Assembly (NCBI RefSeq): GCF_000004075.3
Contig: NC_026655.2
Location: forward strand, 5,456,001 to 5,520,000
Source of the DNA: Cucumis sativus
Lineage: Eukaryota > Streptophyta > Magnoliopsida > Cucurbitales > Cucurbitaceae
Direction: 5' to 3'
DNA length: 64,000 nucleotides
Made by a program: the position numbers and the translations under genes. Below the pieces are notes generated by a model that was not told the DNA's origin, did no database searches, and saw only the letters and a program-made list of their open reading frames with translations. This document shows, in pieces, positions 24,761 through 37,892 of the stretch; the first letter of the stretch is position 1, and every line of letters starts with the position of its first letter.

Positions 24761-27732
24761 TGACTTGACATAAAGTGTATACATATATATATATATAGTG
24801 TTTGGAATATTTTTGATCCATGATTAAGTAAAAAAGAATAGTAAAGAAAAGAATAGTAGAAAAAGAAAAGGGGGGATTGGGGTCCATGGTTGTGAATGCA
24901 AAGGTGTCGGCTGGACTTTATGATGATTAGAATTCAAAGAAGAAGGGTAAACATCATATTTAATTATAAAATATATTTGAATAATTGTCTTTTATTATTA
25001 TTATTATTTTATTTAATAATTGAAAAGAAAAAAAAAGAAAAAGAAAAAGAAAAACATGCGCCTAAATATTGCGTAACAGTAGATTGCACGCAATTCTAAA
25101 GTTTAAAGTTTAAACTTTTTTAAACCCCTAAATTATTATTTCATTTATCTTAATTTTTTAATAACCCTTCTCTCCAGTTTTAAGTAAATAATTAATTTCC
25201 ACTTTTAGTTTACGGTTTTTACATCTTTTTTCTAACTTCAATCTCACTCAATAACTATATTTCACTTCTTCATTATTCATTTTCTACTTAATCTCCTTTT
25301 TAACTACTACTTATTATTATTCTTTTATTTCACTTTCTATTATATATATGTCTACTTAATCTCCCCTTTTTTCTCATTCTTATTTATTTATTTATTACCA
25401 TTTTTACTGTATTTTTATACTATATTTTTTTACATGAAAATAGTAGTAATAATATTTAATTGTTTAATATTTTATTTAGTATATCTACTTATTCATATTA
25501 TATTTGTTTTTGCATGAGAATTATTATCGTTATTTAGTCTATTTCAATAAAAAATTATAGCTTTTTTAAATTAAAAATACAGTTGACTAAATTTGAAATA
25601 TTTGATATATAGTACATAGATAGGATTGAATAAACTTAAAAATTCATAAACCATTTTTATGCATTATATCCTTAATTTTTAGATTTTTGCCCTTAATTGA
25701 CATAAGTATATATAAAAAAATTATTGATTTTTTAATTTAATTTAAAAAAGACACAAACGTTTATATCAAAATTTTGTTAATTTTGTGTTATGTTTAGACG
25801 CTTCTCTATCATTTTTAAAAGAAAAAAGAAAATTTTACAAAAAAAGTTATTATTGGAATGAATTGTATTTTAATAAAACAAAAATAATTTTAATATATAC
25901 AGAGTTAATCATTCCATCAAATAAAATTTACTAGAAACAATAATCAGAAAATTCATTTAAAAAAACAATGTTTTGCAACTAAAGTCCAAGAATGTAACAC
26001 TATTATATGATCATAGGATGATATTACTTTTTGTATTTGCATAATATCATCGTTGTAAGAGGATGAATAAGAATGATTTTGTGATATACACAAAGTTAAA
26101 TTGCTTTTTTGATAGGGTATTATTGGGAATGGCAATAAATAATAAATAATAAATAATTAATAAACATTGTCTGTTGGGATTTCGAAGTCTAATACTCTGT
26201 TTAATTTATAGTTTCTATTTTTCTTTGGTTTGATAATTACTATTTAGAAGACATAAAAGCGAATTAATTAATAAATAAATGAAGGCAGCCATCATTTTTA
26301 AAAAAGCTTTTTCAAGTACACGTTTAAATGGTTTTAATTAATTTTTTAACTTCCTTTCAAAAAATATAAATATCAATATTTTTTTTGTAATATTTAATTA
26401 ATTCTCTCGATCTATATTTCCATACATAGAGATTTCTTAAAACCCAATCTTCTACTATGCAAAAGCAGCACCAAATTTGCGTAAAACCCACTTGATTGTT
26501 CGATCATCTCTCTCTCTTTATAACTTCAATCTTAAGTATGATTTATCCATTCATTTCATCATATTCTCGTCAATATTAGTTTCGATTGTTTGTATCTATC
26601 TTCGTGCATTTCATTCTAAATAATTTAATTTAATTTAAAATATTTTATAAAAAATGAAAGAAAAGATATTTATCGTGTGATCGACAAACTATGATTGAAC
26701 AATACAGTGTGTTACGTTAAAATTGCACAAAAAATAAATGAGAAACAAATTTATGTATAATTCGTAATTTGAGATTTTAGTTATCGAATAATATATTAAT
26801 GAGAAATTTACCTATTACGATACACAAGTTTTGAAGAATTGTATGCTTGTTCGCAAGCGTATAAACCACGGTACATTTCGACTAATTTCACGAAACAATT
26901 GATTTGACCCTATATTATTTGGGTGTCTAGAAAACCTATAAGATATTAAATCTTATATAATTACTGGGTACCATAGATTGAACTCATGACCTCTTCATCT
27001 TTTATCAAAGTTGCTCTTATATTTATCATTAGGTTAATATACATTTTTTTCTCCTTAAGTGTTTTAAACTATGATTAAAAATGCTAATTTTTTGTTATTT
27101 TAAACAATCATATGAAATTTAGAAAAAAAAATAATAGAATTAAAAAAAAACTGACAAACTATTTACACTCTATAACAAAAAAATCACTAAAAAAACAAAA
27201 TTCATTACCTTAATTTTTCTATGAAAATGTAAATATTTTGTCAATTGTTCTATATACTTTTTACAATTTTCCAAATATAATTTTTAAAAAATTATAATTT
27301 CCCACCAAAATGTTCTTTTTAATTTAAAATGTTGGTATCTTTTAGGATGAGATTAAATAGTTCATAAACCTTTTAAATCTATTCTTCAAAACTGGAAAAC
27401 TAAAACTGTGTAAAATTTTAAAAACTTAAAAGATCACACACATCTATAATCTTAAAAAAATAAGAGATTAAAATAATACACTTTAAAAATGGATAGATCA
27501 AATAAAAACATAACCTTCCAAACTCAAGAACTGAAAAGATAATTTTTTTTTGTCTATTTTAGAATTTAGAGAATTTCACGTCATTAAGCTTAAATCCAAT
27601 TATTAAGGTAAAAACAACGAAGAATGGAAGTAGAATTGTTCATTCTATCAAATTGTCCGATCAAATTTTGTCATATATCAAAGTCTTTCTTTCATGAATA
27701 TCTCAATTACTTGTTAATGTGAGTGATGAGAA

Positions 27733-27807
27733 GGGTGCAATACTAGGGTTCATCTAAATATTATCGGGAAGGGTGCGATACTAGGGTTCATCTAAATATT
27801 ATCGGGT
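27733..27807. repeat. 38-bp tandem duplication
   Basis: The unit beginning gggtgcaatactagggttca at 27733 is repeated from 27771 as gggtgcgatactagggttca. The two units are almost identical, with one A/G difference. This suggests a recent local duplication in non-coding DNA about 310 bases upstream of the MYB start codon. Confidence 0.9.
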
Positions 27808-28021
27808 AGAAAATGTTTTAACAATTAAACCGTTAAAAATTTGTTTAAAAAATATTCTTTTAACCTTAGTTTTGCATTAAAATATATTTCTTTCTTTTAA
27901 ATCATCATAAACTAATAGTCTTAGTTTTCCCTTTTTTTTTTTTTTTGTCAACCCTTGACAAAAAATAAAAATAAAAATAAAAATAGAAAAGGAAAGAAAG
28001 GAAGAAGAAGAAGATGATGTG

Positions 28022-28034
28022 TATATATATATAT
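28022..28034 (+). promoter_or_regulatory. Possible TATA box of the MYB gene
   Basis: A TATATATATATAT run lies 82 bases before the MYB ATG, a plausible TATA distance for a short leader. An (AAAAT)n run (27960-27985) and a poly-T tract are just upstream. No other core promoter signal was identified. Confidence 0.4.
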
Positions 28035-28115
28035 TTCTCTGTCCTACGGAATTGGAATCTGGGGACTCTCAGAAAAAAAAAAAAAAAAGAAATTGGGAAA
28101 TTCTCAGAGACCATA

Positions 28116-29451
28116 ATGGGGCGCCATTCTTGCTGTCTAAAGCAGAAACTAAGGAAAGGGCTTTGGTCACCTGAAGAAGATGAAAAGCTTTTCAATTACA
28201 TTACTCGTTTTGGTGTTGGCTGCTGGAGTTCTGTCCCTAAACTTGCTGGTATTTCCTTATACTCTCTTTCTTTTCTTTCTTCTTCATTCAATTAATTATT
28301 CTCTAAACTACTCTCTTCTTCCATTTCTCTTTAATAAGGGTTGCAAAGGTGTGGTAAAAGTTGTAGACTCAGATGGATCAATTACTTAAGACCTGATTTG
28401 AAAAGAGGAATGTTCTCTCAACAAGAAGAGGACCTCATTATCAGTTTACACGAAGTCCTTGGTAACAGGTAAATAGTAGTAGTAATAATAATAATAATAA
28501 TGTTGTCGAGTTCCAATTTCTTGTTCAAAAAATTGAATTATCCAACAAATGGGGTTCGTGATTGTTCTTTTTTGGGACAGATGGGCTCAAATTGCCGCTC
28601 AATTACCGGGAAGAACAGATAATGAGATTAAGAATTTTTGGAATTCAAGCTTGAAGAAGAAACTAATGAAGCAAGGAATTGACCCAAATACTCACAAGCC
28701 AATAATAAACATTCAAGAAATCAAAGAGAAGAAGATCTTTGAAGATAGAGAATTCCCTCAAATCCCACCGGTTCAAGGAGTACTCGGGGGTGGCGGTGGA
28801 ATCTCCGCCGTCGGAGGGAACCAAGGACCAGCATTTCTCCTCGGTGGTACCGACTACTACGATGGCGGGTTAACGACCACACCAATTCGAGACCATTTGA
28901 TGAACAGCAAACAAGCTAATTTGGTTGATTCACTCTGTTTTTTCGAGTTCCAAACAGGGCAGCTGGATTCTTCTTGCAGCTACAATAACAACAACAACAA
29001 TACCAATTTTGAAACTCAGTATCAAACGAATGTGCAGAGTTTTGGATTCAATTCGGTGCCGAGTTTGACGAATTCGGATCACGGAAGCTTGTCGGGGACA
29101 GAATTTTCAGAGAATTCGGGTTCGAATATCAGCAACTATGGAGGATTCTACATGAACAACAACAACAACAACAACGGAGCAGTGGATAATTCAACATTTT
29201 GTTCATGGGAAAATGAGAATAATAAATTGGAAAGCTATTTTCAAATTGAAGTGAATAATAACAACAACAACAACAACAATAATAATGGGATAAAGTCAGA
29301 GGAATTGAAGAGAGTAGCAGGAGGAGGTTCTTCCATGTTTGATGGGCAGCTAATTCAGAGTCGAAGCTCAATAGATTTCAGTAGCTATCCATTAATGTCA
29401 CTCTCACAACATATTACTGCAGCCAATTTTGGGGTTTTCCACCATTTGTGA
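28116..29451 (+). CDS. R2R3-MYB transcription factor, MYB86/MYB61-like clade
   Basis: Nuclear DNA-binding activator; relatives (MYB61, MYB86, MYB55, MYB50) control secondary wall, lignin and carbon allocation genes. Three exons, 28116-28248, 28339-28468 and 28581-29451, at the two intron positions usual for R2R3-MYBs, joining in frame to 377 aa. The N-terminus [19 protein letters not shown] is diagnostic of this clade. R2 (about 14-64) has Trp 17, 37 and 57; R3 (about 67-115) has Phe70, Trp89 and Trp108 and ends [20 protein letters not shown], followed by [10 protein letters not shown]. The C-terminal 240 residues are low-complexity, with several poly-Asn runs encoded by AAC/AAT repeats and a Gly-rich GGGGGI stretch. 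Assignment within the clade is from memory. Confidence 0.95.
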
Positions 29452-32400
29452 AAAAACACTAACTGTACATTATTTCCAATCTTTCTTTTCTCTTTCATAA
29501 ATTTCTGAAGAAAAAAAAAAAAAATTACACACAGATGTTGATAGATATAGAGGGATTTCCACTGGGAAAAAAAGGTTTGAGGTGAAAATATTTTTTCTAT
29601 CTTTCTTTTGTAATATTTGTTTTATGATGACTTCAAATAATGTGAACCGTTTGATTGATTTCTATGTCATGTGACCGTCGTATCTAATAATGAAAAGTTG
29701 TATACTTTTTTTCATAATCATTTGAGATATTTCAATGGTGGCTGAAAAATTCTTAGTTGTATATTATAGTTACGAATTTAATGGGATTGTTTTTCATTTA
29801 ATTGATTAGTGTACTTGACATTTGAGACAAAAACAACTTTGGAAGATGTATGAATTTAACATAGTTAAATTATTAAAAGGTTGTTTTAGTACAATAATGG
29901 GAGATAGAGGGAGATTTGAAACTAAGAGTTTGTAGTGATTAATAATCTCAAATGCCCGTTGAGCTAAGTTTTTGTTGTTGAATTATTAAACGATTTGACA
30001 TTAATGTATTGAGAGAAATTGGTGAGATGAGATGGAACGAATAATAATACATTATTGGAGAGATAAAGGAAAGGATTGAAAAGATAGGAAAATGGGGTCT
30101 ATGTAATATTAGAGAAAGGGTGAAGATGAAATAGAAAAATATCGTGAATTTTCACACTAAAAAAAATAGTTTTTTTCGTAGAGATTAAAAATGGTCTAAA
30201 TTTGAGAATTCAATTACTTGATGGTAAAATTTTAAGAGTGTAATTGGAGTTATGATGATAAGTTAGCGTAAATTTTGTAGGGTTTGGGGTTACATTGGTT
30301 TAGTATGCTAATAAGATCATGGAGATGTGTTAGAGAGACAAAGGGGGGCCTGATGGGCTGGTGGGGGGTTGGAAGAGAAATGCCAACCACAATTGTGTAT
30401 GTGTTTTTTTTCTTTAACATAATCTTAAAATTTCAAACTTAAAATTTAATTTAATTTAATTATAATATATACTAATTTTATGTGATTGTAATGAGGTTTT
30501 GTGTGTATTGCATTATTAATATATGAAGATGAGATTCCTCTTCACTTTCATTGTAAGAGAAATGATGATGAATTCATTGTATTAGACTAAATCATTAATC
30601 AACTCTCCTTAAAATAATTATTCAATTACATTATTATTATTTCTTATGGCCACGTCTACATTGGAATCAAATATATAGTTTATGAAAAACAAAAAAACTT
30701 AGTAATAAAATCGGCTTAAATGTACCAACTTTCTATTTTCGATCTTATTTAACTTCTATATAACTTTTGAATTTTAAAACAATCTTTAAGTTTTGATTAA
30801 AAAAAAACTTACCCAAAATGTAAATCTAATTAAAAAGGTTAGACCCACTTCCAAATTTCTAAACACACCACCAAATTTCCTAATCACTCTACACAATTAA
30901 GCTCTCAAGCAAAATTAGAAACTAATTTCAATATATACTTCTTAAGTAGCTTATTTACTTTAATTAAACAAATATGTTTTTATTATCAATTTTGGTTCAC
31001 TCGCTTAAGTCCCTTCCTAAAACTAATAATAATAATAAGTAATAGTTTCGATAATTTTTTATTTTTTTTGAAAATTAAGATTAAACCGAATAACTTTATG
31101 ACTATGTGGAACCCTAATTCAATGTTTGTCGTAATTCATTTTAAAGAAACAAACGATTCAATTTCTTTCACAAAAAATATTTATCTTACAATAAATTTTA
31201 AATAAACGAGAGATCTAATAAGATGAAATACCATGCAAATTATATATATATAGATGTTAGATTTTAGATTTATAGAGTATCCAAAATTAGATATGATTTG
31301 TTTAAAAAGATCCTTCACTTTAAATTTTACAAAAGCAAACTAAAGATATGCAAAAAAAGAAAAAATCTTTTCAATGGAAGATATAATTTCTATTATCTCA
31401 TGGAAGTAAGATTTTTTCTTTCTTTATTTAATAAAATAAAAAAAATTGTACTATTTTTGTTTTTTTGTTATTATTATTATTAATTATTTTGAGCCACAAG
31501 TTCCCTCCACCCTTCTTCCTAAGAGGTAGTATTAATCTTATTGTAAAGTGGGGAAAATTTTTAAGTAGGCTTATATAGGTAAATGGCCAAAACTAATAAA
31601 TTGATGGAAAAATAGCATAATTTCTTTAATTAATTAAGTACATCAATTATTAATTATCGTTAACAATTGATTTATTGAACCCCTAAACATTATTATTAAA
31701 CTATAATTTAATTGTTTTTGTTTTCTTTTATTCAATTTATAGCTATTGTTTAATTTCATCTTTAGTTGGGGTTTAGCCTCTCTTTTTTATAGACAATTAG
31801 TGTTTTATCTTAAAGTTTGGATCATAGTTTAAAATTTGACTTCTCATCCTATTTTTATACAATAAATAAATTTGATGAATTCAAGAAATTAACTTGTAAA
31901 TGTAGAAATGAAAGTCAATTTGGGTTTAATTGATGTTGAAAGATGATCAAACTAAATCAACCATTTTATTAATTAGTACCAAAATTTTCATTTCTTTTTT
32001 CACTTTTCAAGTGTTTGTTGTAAAATATTTTCTAATTTTTTTTAGTTCAATAGATCTCAGTTTGAAATCGAAATTGATAGCATAAATATTTTATGTCAAT
32101 GCTATTTGAAAATTATTGAACTGAAAACAATTAGAGATCATATTAAATTAAACTAATCTGGTTCAATTACAAACATGATATAATTGCAGTATAACTAGTT
32201 TTGTTTATTCAAACAAATCACGTTAGTTTAATACCAAATATTGTTGATATAGAATTATATATGTTTTTCGATCCTTAAATAGTATACTTATCAATTTACC
32301 AAATTAAACTTAGTTCATCAATTATTAACACGTTCTCCAAAGTTTGAAATTTAATTTTCTAGGATGTGGTTAGAATTTTTTTTTGAACAAACCCTAAATT

Positions 32401-35400
32401 TTTTAGATGTTGTAACAACTAAAAATTAAAAATTCTAAACTAACAATTATATCAATTCAAAGTTGGAATTCTCGTTAGTGTATCAATTGACATCCTTCAT
32501 TGGATTGTTTTATCCTCCTAATATCATTTAAAACTTGTGACTTGAGAGTCATTTGAACTCCTAAATATCCATACAATAATATACTTAGATCTTTCACGAG
32601 AGATTCTAAAAGAACATATTGAGCTAAAAGTCTATATATAGTGATTTTAAAGAGTTTGTTAATAATTTTACACACGAGACTACGTGGGTGTGTGATTTGA
32701 ATAGAGAGAGCATAAATTGATTGGAAGAGAAGATTAGAAGAGGCTTTAATAACACTCATATGTGATTGAAAGAGAGGAGTTTTAACAGAAATTGATGTGG
32801 GAAAGTTTGGTTGGAAAAAGAAAGTTAAAAAGAAAAATTGGCCCTAACACCAAAAACACCATCTTAACTACAACTTAAACCCTAAGTGTTGCTGTCTCTT
32901 TCCATTGGTTTAGCGTAAAAAACCACAAAGATCTTTTCTTTCAAGAACAGCTCAAAAGCATGTAATTCGTTGTCACCTTCGGATTGGATTCCCACTTAAT
33001 TAAACAGCTAATTCATAAGTCAATCAACTAATCAAATCAAATAATCCCCCACTTAATTAATTAAAAACCTTCATTATATACTATTCTTACATTTCCTCCC
33101 TGCTTTTCTTTTTCTAATTTACTCTCTAAAAGAAAGTAAAGTAATTATTTGTGTTTGACAAAAACAATAGTTTAATAATCTACATATAATAATAATAATA
33201 AACAACAGTAGGTTTTAACTTATTTAAGAACATAATATTATGTACACACACACATAAACTATACCCCTACTTGCTTAATTTCCTACTTCCATTTAATTAA
33301 GTTATTCAAACAACCACATGCAAATAATTTGTTTTTAATCCATTGGGAGCCTCTAATACGATACAATTTTGTCTTTTTAACCATTTTTATATTAACGTTA
33401 TTGACTTTGAAGAGATGAGACGACCTAAACTTTAGTTTACAAGGGAATAAGGCATAAACCGCCGGCCTTTCGTTTTTGTTTTTATACATTCATTCAACTA
33501 CTATATAGTCTATACTTTATATTGACTTTCAATATATTAGAGATTTGAATCGTATGATTTCTTTCTCCAAAACAAAACTTTACATTTTCTTTCAAGAAGT
33601 TGTTAAAATAATTAAATTACTATGGTGTATTTCAAAGTTTTAAATCTATTTGGTGTATCTTGTTTGAAATCATACCTAAGACAAAGATTATCTATTTGAT
33701 ATATGTTTTCGTATTGAAGTTGGAGATTATGGATCCTCATCTCCCCATTTTGATTTGATCTATACACTTAAACTGTTGAATTATAGAAAATTTTGTAGTT
33801 CAACCACACATTCAAGTTGCTGCTTCTTTTTCTTTAGAGAAAAAGTTATTAGATTGAGAAAAAGACCGAAGTAAACATAGCTTGTAGATGATAGTATTCC
33901 ACTTTAGAGAATCAAGTGGAAGAAAGAAATAATAATTAATGTTTATAAATAAAAAATAGTTTTTTATGCTCTGTCTTTTAAAAAGTTGGACACAACATTT
34001 CTTTACATGGCAAAAGATCTTGCCTTATCTGTAGCTTATCATAATCAATTAGTTATCCTCTAGTTAGATAAATGTGTTTCGTATTTGTTTTGTTTATGCT
34101 ATCATTCGATATTATTTCTATCTAATTCGATTCATTTTGTTATTGTTATGTGTTTTTCTTCGTCATCACAATTTGAGTTTGAAAAGTTAAAAACGTGTTT
34201 TAAACAATAAAAATTGCTTCTCCATGAAAACTTTAATAATTAAACTTAATTAGATATCGTTGTCAAACTTTTTCTTATCAATGGATATATCTCGTACATG
34301 AAGACTCATAATATATACACATATATGTAATTAATTGAAATCAATTTTGTTAATATATAATATTTGGTATCCAAGACATTATATTTTGGTTTAAAGTACT
34401 TTTTTTTTACTTTTTCTTATCGAATTGATATCAGTATTTTGAAATATGACAGTGCTAAGATAACGTGAAAACTAGTTTAGATTTCACAATATATTTCATA
34501 TACTTTGATACTTTACAAGAGGAAAAAGACATTAAAAATAAATAAATTCTCCATTAGCTTTGGCTGGAAAAGTACTTCCATTGTTTACAATGACAATGAT
34601 TATGCAAAGAACTTTATTTTGTGTTGGTGTCTTTCTGTTTTCCTCTCTCAATCTTCTGCAATGGAGAAAACCTGCAAAATCTTCAGTTCTTGAAAGAGAG
34701 GAGTCGAGTAAGTTTGTCCAAATAGCAAGCTAAGTTCACATCAGTCAAGCTCTTACTCCAAAGGGCATTCGTTCCATGTCTGAAACGATTCGAGCAAGCA
34801 TTAAAAGAAGTAGAGGGTGCAAATCATCCAGGGTATTACCTCAGTGCCTGACTTGGAGCAACGGCAACCAAAAACAAGTGATTCAAGATAAACTTTGGAT
34901 TATAATCACAATTCACGAGCATCTCATTTAATTCAAAACTCGGTTATCCTCGTTGTAGTATCTGCGCTCGAACATCAAAGGAACTAATCTTTCCAGGTTT
35001 AGTAATCAAGTATAATGTTGAGTCTGATCATCCTCTAAATTCATTCAACATATGTGCAGTATAATTGCGTGATATGTTCATTTCCTTGTGAACTTCCTAG
35101 AAAGAATGCCTACTAAAGCAGTGATGTGATGAAACAACACAACTCAATGACTTCCAGACAACTTCATAGCTGGAATCAGGAGCTACAGTTTATTAACAGT
35201 AACTGAGAGCGACGAATGAAACAGAGGTGAATCCTACGAAGAACAAAAAATGCACAGCACGATGATGGTTGACAAAAGGTGTATGAATATTTAACCAAAA
35301 TCTGAAAATCTATGTAAACAGATGGTGGGTTGATAAAAATCAATGCAAGTCCCAATCCCATGTGTCTATGGACGGATATAGCTGCAATGGTACGGGGGAC

Positions 35401-36044
35401 AAGCGCATCAGACTTCTTTATCAAGAGATTTAAAAAGAAACTGTGGCACCATATTTCGCTAAAATTTATGTCCATGAATATGATAGACTTGAGATGATTG
35501 ATAATGCAAGGGGCTTCTGAATGTTAGGTATAACCAGATCGAAGCAATGAAGAACTGCACATATTTTGGACTGCAAACAAGAATGAAATGAAATACACGA
35601 ACTAACTAGCTACCAATAAATAATTCACTCATAACAGAAGCCTACAATGTTATCAAGACTCGAGAAACATTTTAGACACCAAATCTAAACAATTCTTTTC
35701 AAAGTAGACATTGGCTTTCCCCATGCACTCTGACTTGTTTCCATTTTTTCTTTCTTATCGTGTAAATTAACAAGAATCAGAAAGCAAGAGCCAACAAGTT
35801 TAGTGTCCTACCCAAGACCTTCCTAAAGATGAAGGAAGCCGCTAGAGCTTGAAGTAATAGGCTGCTTAATCAAGTGAAGGTTGTCCTTCACTGCCCAGTT
35901 TTCGGTCTTTACAGCGTCATTATAAGTGTAACTTGGTGCAGCCAAAGTTCTGTGTGGACTATAGCCAGCTTATCTCAGATTATGAAGAACTTTGAACAAC
36001 CTCCAATTTGTATTAATGTACAGCAACATCAATAAAACTAAGAT
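29452..36044. other. Intergenic, MYB 3' end to ARO 3' end
   Basis: The first 200 bases are the probable MYB 3' UTR. From 29.7 to 34.5 kb the sequence is AT-rich with no gene recognised; a small (ATT/AAT)n run lies near 31030. From about 34600 to 36044 the base composition is more balanced, like transcribed UTR sequence. It could be a long 3' UTR or a downstream transcript of the ARO gene on the minus strand, but no coding family was recognised, including in the 99-codon minus ORF at 35176-35475. Confidence 0.5.
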
Positions 36045-37892
36045 TTAGGGTGAGAAACTATGTCTGTGGATATGATGAGCTCCAGCCTGATAAAGAGTAA
36101 GGTGGTGTATGGCTTTGGCATATAATTCGTGCAAGTCGGGATGAGAGAAGACAAGACGAGCCATCCCCTTCATTGCATTCAAGGCATGAGCCTGTTCTAA
36201 AACCTTGCTATTACCTACGCTCAGTGCAAGATAACATAGCAGAATTAGACCAGGAACTTGAGCCTGATCATTTTGCTTTAAAAGTTTCATTAGAGGAGGA
36301 ACACCACCAAACTCGATAAGCGATTTCGAATGTGCTACACAGTTATAATTCTCAGGGCAAGCAAACTTCCCTAATGCAATAACAGCCTCAATGGCCACAT
36401 CCATGTCCATACTCTTCATTTGCAAAACCAAAAGATTAATAATCTGTGATTCCTTTGCAGGAAAAATCCTGGCAAGAGAACCAATGGATTTAATAGCAGG
36501 AACTTGCAAGACTGGATCACTATCCCTGTGAATCATTCTCGAAAGTTGATCGAGAACAGCTTTTGGAGCCGGTGAAGTGATCTTGAAAGCAGCATGTCTA
36601 AGGTCAGGTTTGGACTCTGCAACAGCTGTAACCTCCATAACTGTCATCAAGCAATTGTATTGCAACTCCCCTCCCTCATTCTCAATGATCTTCGCCAAAC
36701 ACAACAACCCTTTTGTCTCGGTAATTTTTCGACTATTCATTAAGCTCCCTTTAGAGAGTCTCCAAAGAGCTTCAGCACAATTCACTTTAAGCTGAAGCTT
36801 AACTTCAGAGCTCTCAACCTCTTTCTCCTTCCTCTGATTCCCCCCTCGGCTACTACTATCAGAATGTGAAGAAGTTGAAGACGAATTCAGTGAAGTATTC
36901 AAATTTTTGCCAGCAAGCTCCTTATTAATCTCAACCACTGAATGAAAACTGGGTTTCCCCAATTGAAGCTTAGGATCATCAAGAACCATATCAATCGATA
37001 AACAAGTAACTAATGGTTTAGTTACGTTCTCTCTAGCAAACTCTTCTTGAGCAAGATAACTAAGTTCCGCCATTTTGGAAACCAATTTCGCAACAATAAT
37101 CTGAACCCTCATAGGGGAATCATTAAGAACTTGAACAATAATCGGAACCCCAGGAATATTAACAATCGATTCAACCCTATCGGTAACAGAAGCGACGTTA
37201 ATAAGAACATTAGCAGCGGCGATTTGGGCATCAGGGGAGGAGTATTCTTTTAGCAATTTAAGCAACGGCGGAACGCCACCTTCTTCCATTACGATTTTTT
37301 GATTCCGATCGTTCCCACGAGTGTGCAAGGTTAATTGATTTGCAGCTTCGACCCGATTTCTAACAGAACCCATTTGGATTGTGGCGATATTCGGCCAAAT
37401 ATAGGCTAAAGTCGGGTCATTACTCGCAATCGGAGGCAGCCCAACAGTGCCATCGGAATCAAAAATTGAAAGAAGCCATTTCATATCACCAATGGAAGAT
37501 TCAAGAAGACTAGAAACCTTACGAAAATCAGCGATGGTAGTCATCGAGAAAACTTGCCTTAGAAACCCACCATGGCGGCACTTGCTGACAAAGCTCCAAG
37601 CACGATCGAGATTCTTCGAGACATCGGCCACGATCCGGCGAATTGGGCGTTCGTACAACGGCTGTGTGGTGGTGGTGATTAAACGAACGGTGGCTTGAAG
37701 CATCCGGTAGATTTTATCGACTTGTTTAGCTAAGTCAACGCATTCTTGTCTTAAAGAAACTGCTTCTTGAGCTAATCTCAGAATCTTATCGGCTAACAGA
37801 ATCGGAGGAGTGAACTCGTGAAGAATTGCTCCTTCTTCAGCAGCAACAGCAGCAGCAGCAGCAGCAGCCGGAGGAGGAGCTGCGGCAGCCAT
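36045..37892 (-). CDS. ARO: ARMADILLO REPEAT ONLY (ARO) protein
   Basis: Armadillo-repeat protein of the plant ARO family; ARO1 in Arabidopsis works in tip growth and polarity in pollen tubes and ARO2-4 in vegetative tissue, with links to ROP GTPase signalling. A single exon encodes 615 aa, close to the family length of about 610-660. Residues 1-20 are poly-Ala/Pro, encoded by a GCA/GCT repeat. Residues about 28-150 form the conserved N-terminal helical domain (ILLADKILRLAQEAV, KCRHGGFLRQVFSMTT). Armadillo repeats span about 165-300 and 365-600 (for example GGVPPLLKLLKEYS and DAQIAAANVLINVA), split by a Ser-rich linker at 330-355. It ends in GAHHIHRHSFSP. The start ATG is the first in the ORF and fits the family. 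Confidence 0.95.
   Translation of the reverse strand: MAAAAPPPAAAAAAAVAAEEGAILHEFTPPILLADKILRLAQEAVSLRQECVDLAKQVDKIYRMLQATVRLITTTTQPLYERPIRRIVADVSKNLDRAWSFVSKCRHGGFLRQVFSMTTIADFRKVSSLLESSIGDMKWLLSIFDSDGTVGLPPIASNDPTLAYIWPNIATIQMGSVRNRVEAANQLTLHTRGNDRNQKIVMEEGGVPPLLKLLKEYSSPDAQIAAANVLINVASVTDRVESIVNIPGVPIIVQVLNDSPMRVQIIVAKLVSKMAELSYLAQEEFARENVTKPLVTCLSIDMVLDDPKLQLGKPSFHSVVEINKELAGKNLNTSLNSSSTSSHSDSSSRGGNQRKEKEVESSEVKLQLKVNCAEALWRLSKGSLMNSRKITETKGLLCLAKIIENEGGELQYNCLMTVMEVTAVAESKPDLRHAAFKITSPAPKAVLDQLSRMIHRDSDPVLQVPAIKSIGSLARIFPAKESQIINLLVLQMKSMDMDVAIEAVIALGKFACPENYNCVAHSKSLIEFGGVPPLMKLLKQNDQAQVPGLILLCYLALSVGNSKVLEQAHALNAMKGMARLVFSHPDLHELYAKAIHHLTLYQAGAHHIHRHSFSP

Larger units (their letters stand above)
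15666..28115. other. 12.4-kb AT-rich gene desert
   Basis: No gene recognised on either strand. Mostly AT-rich with (TA)n tracts (about 18580-18608, 21436-21454, 24780-24797), poly-T runs and T-rich stretches (20.9-21.3 kb). A few islands are less AT-rich: 18470-18660, 19060-19280, 20580-20830 (with tgacgtaag and acacgcgtgg), 22440-22560 (with ttcacgtgtgaa) and 22670-22800. These could be regulatory or weakly transcribed. Around 23080-23300 a cucurbit-type dispersed repeat with caatccaatccaatccaacc appears. Short ORFs here (60-98 codons) look random. Confidence 0.5.

Noticed and set aside
29129-29371. 80-codon Cys-rich minus-strand ORF that looks like a small Cys-rich peptide
   Set aside because: The Cys runs are only the antisense of the AAC/AAT repeats that encode poly-Asn in the MYB protein.
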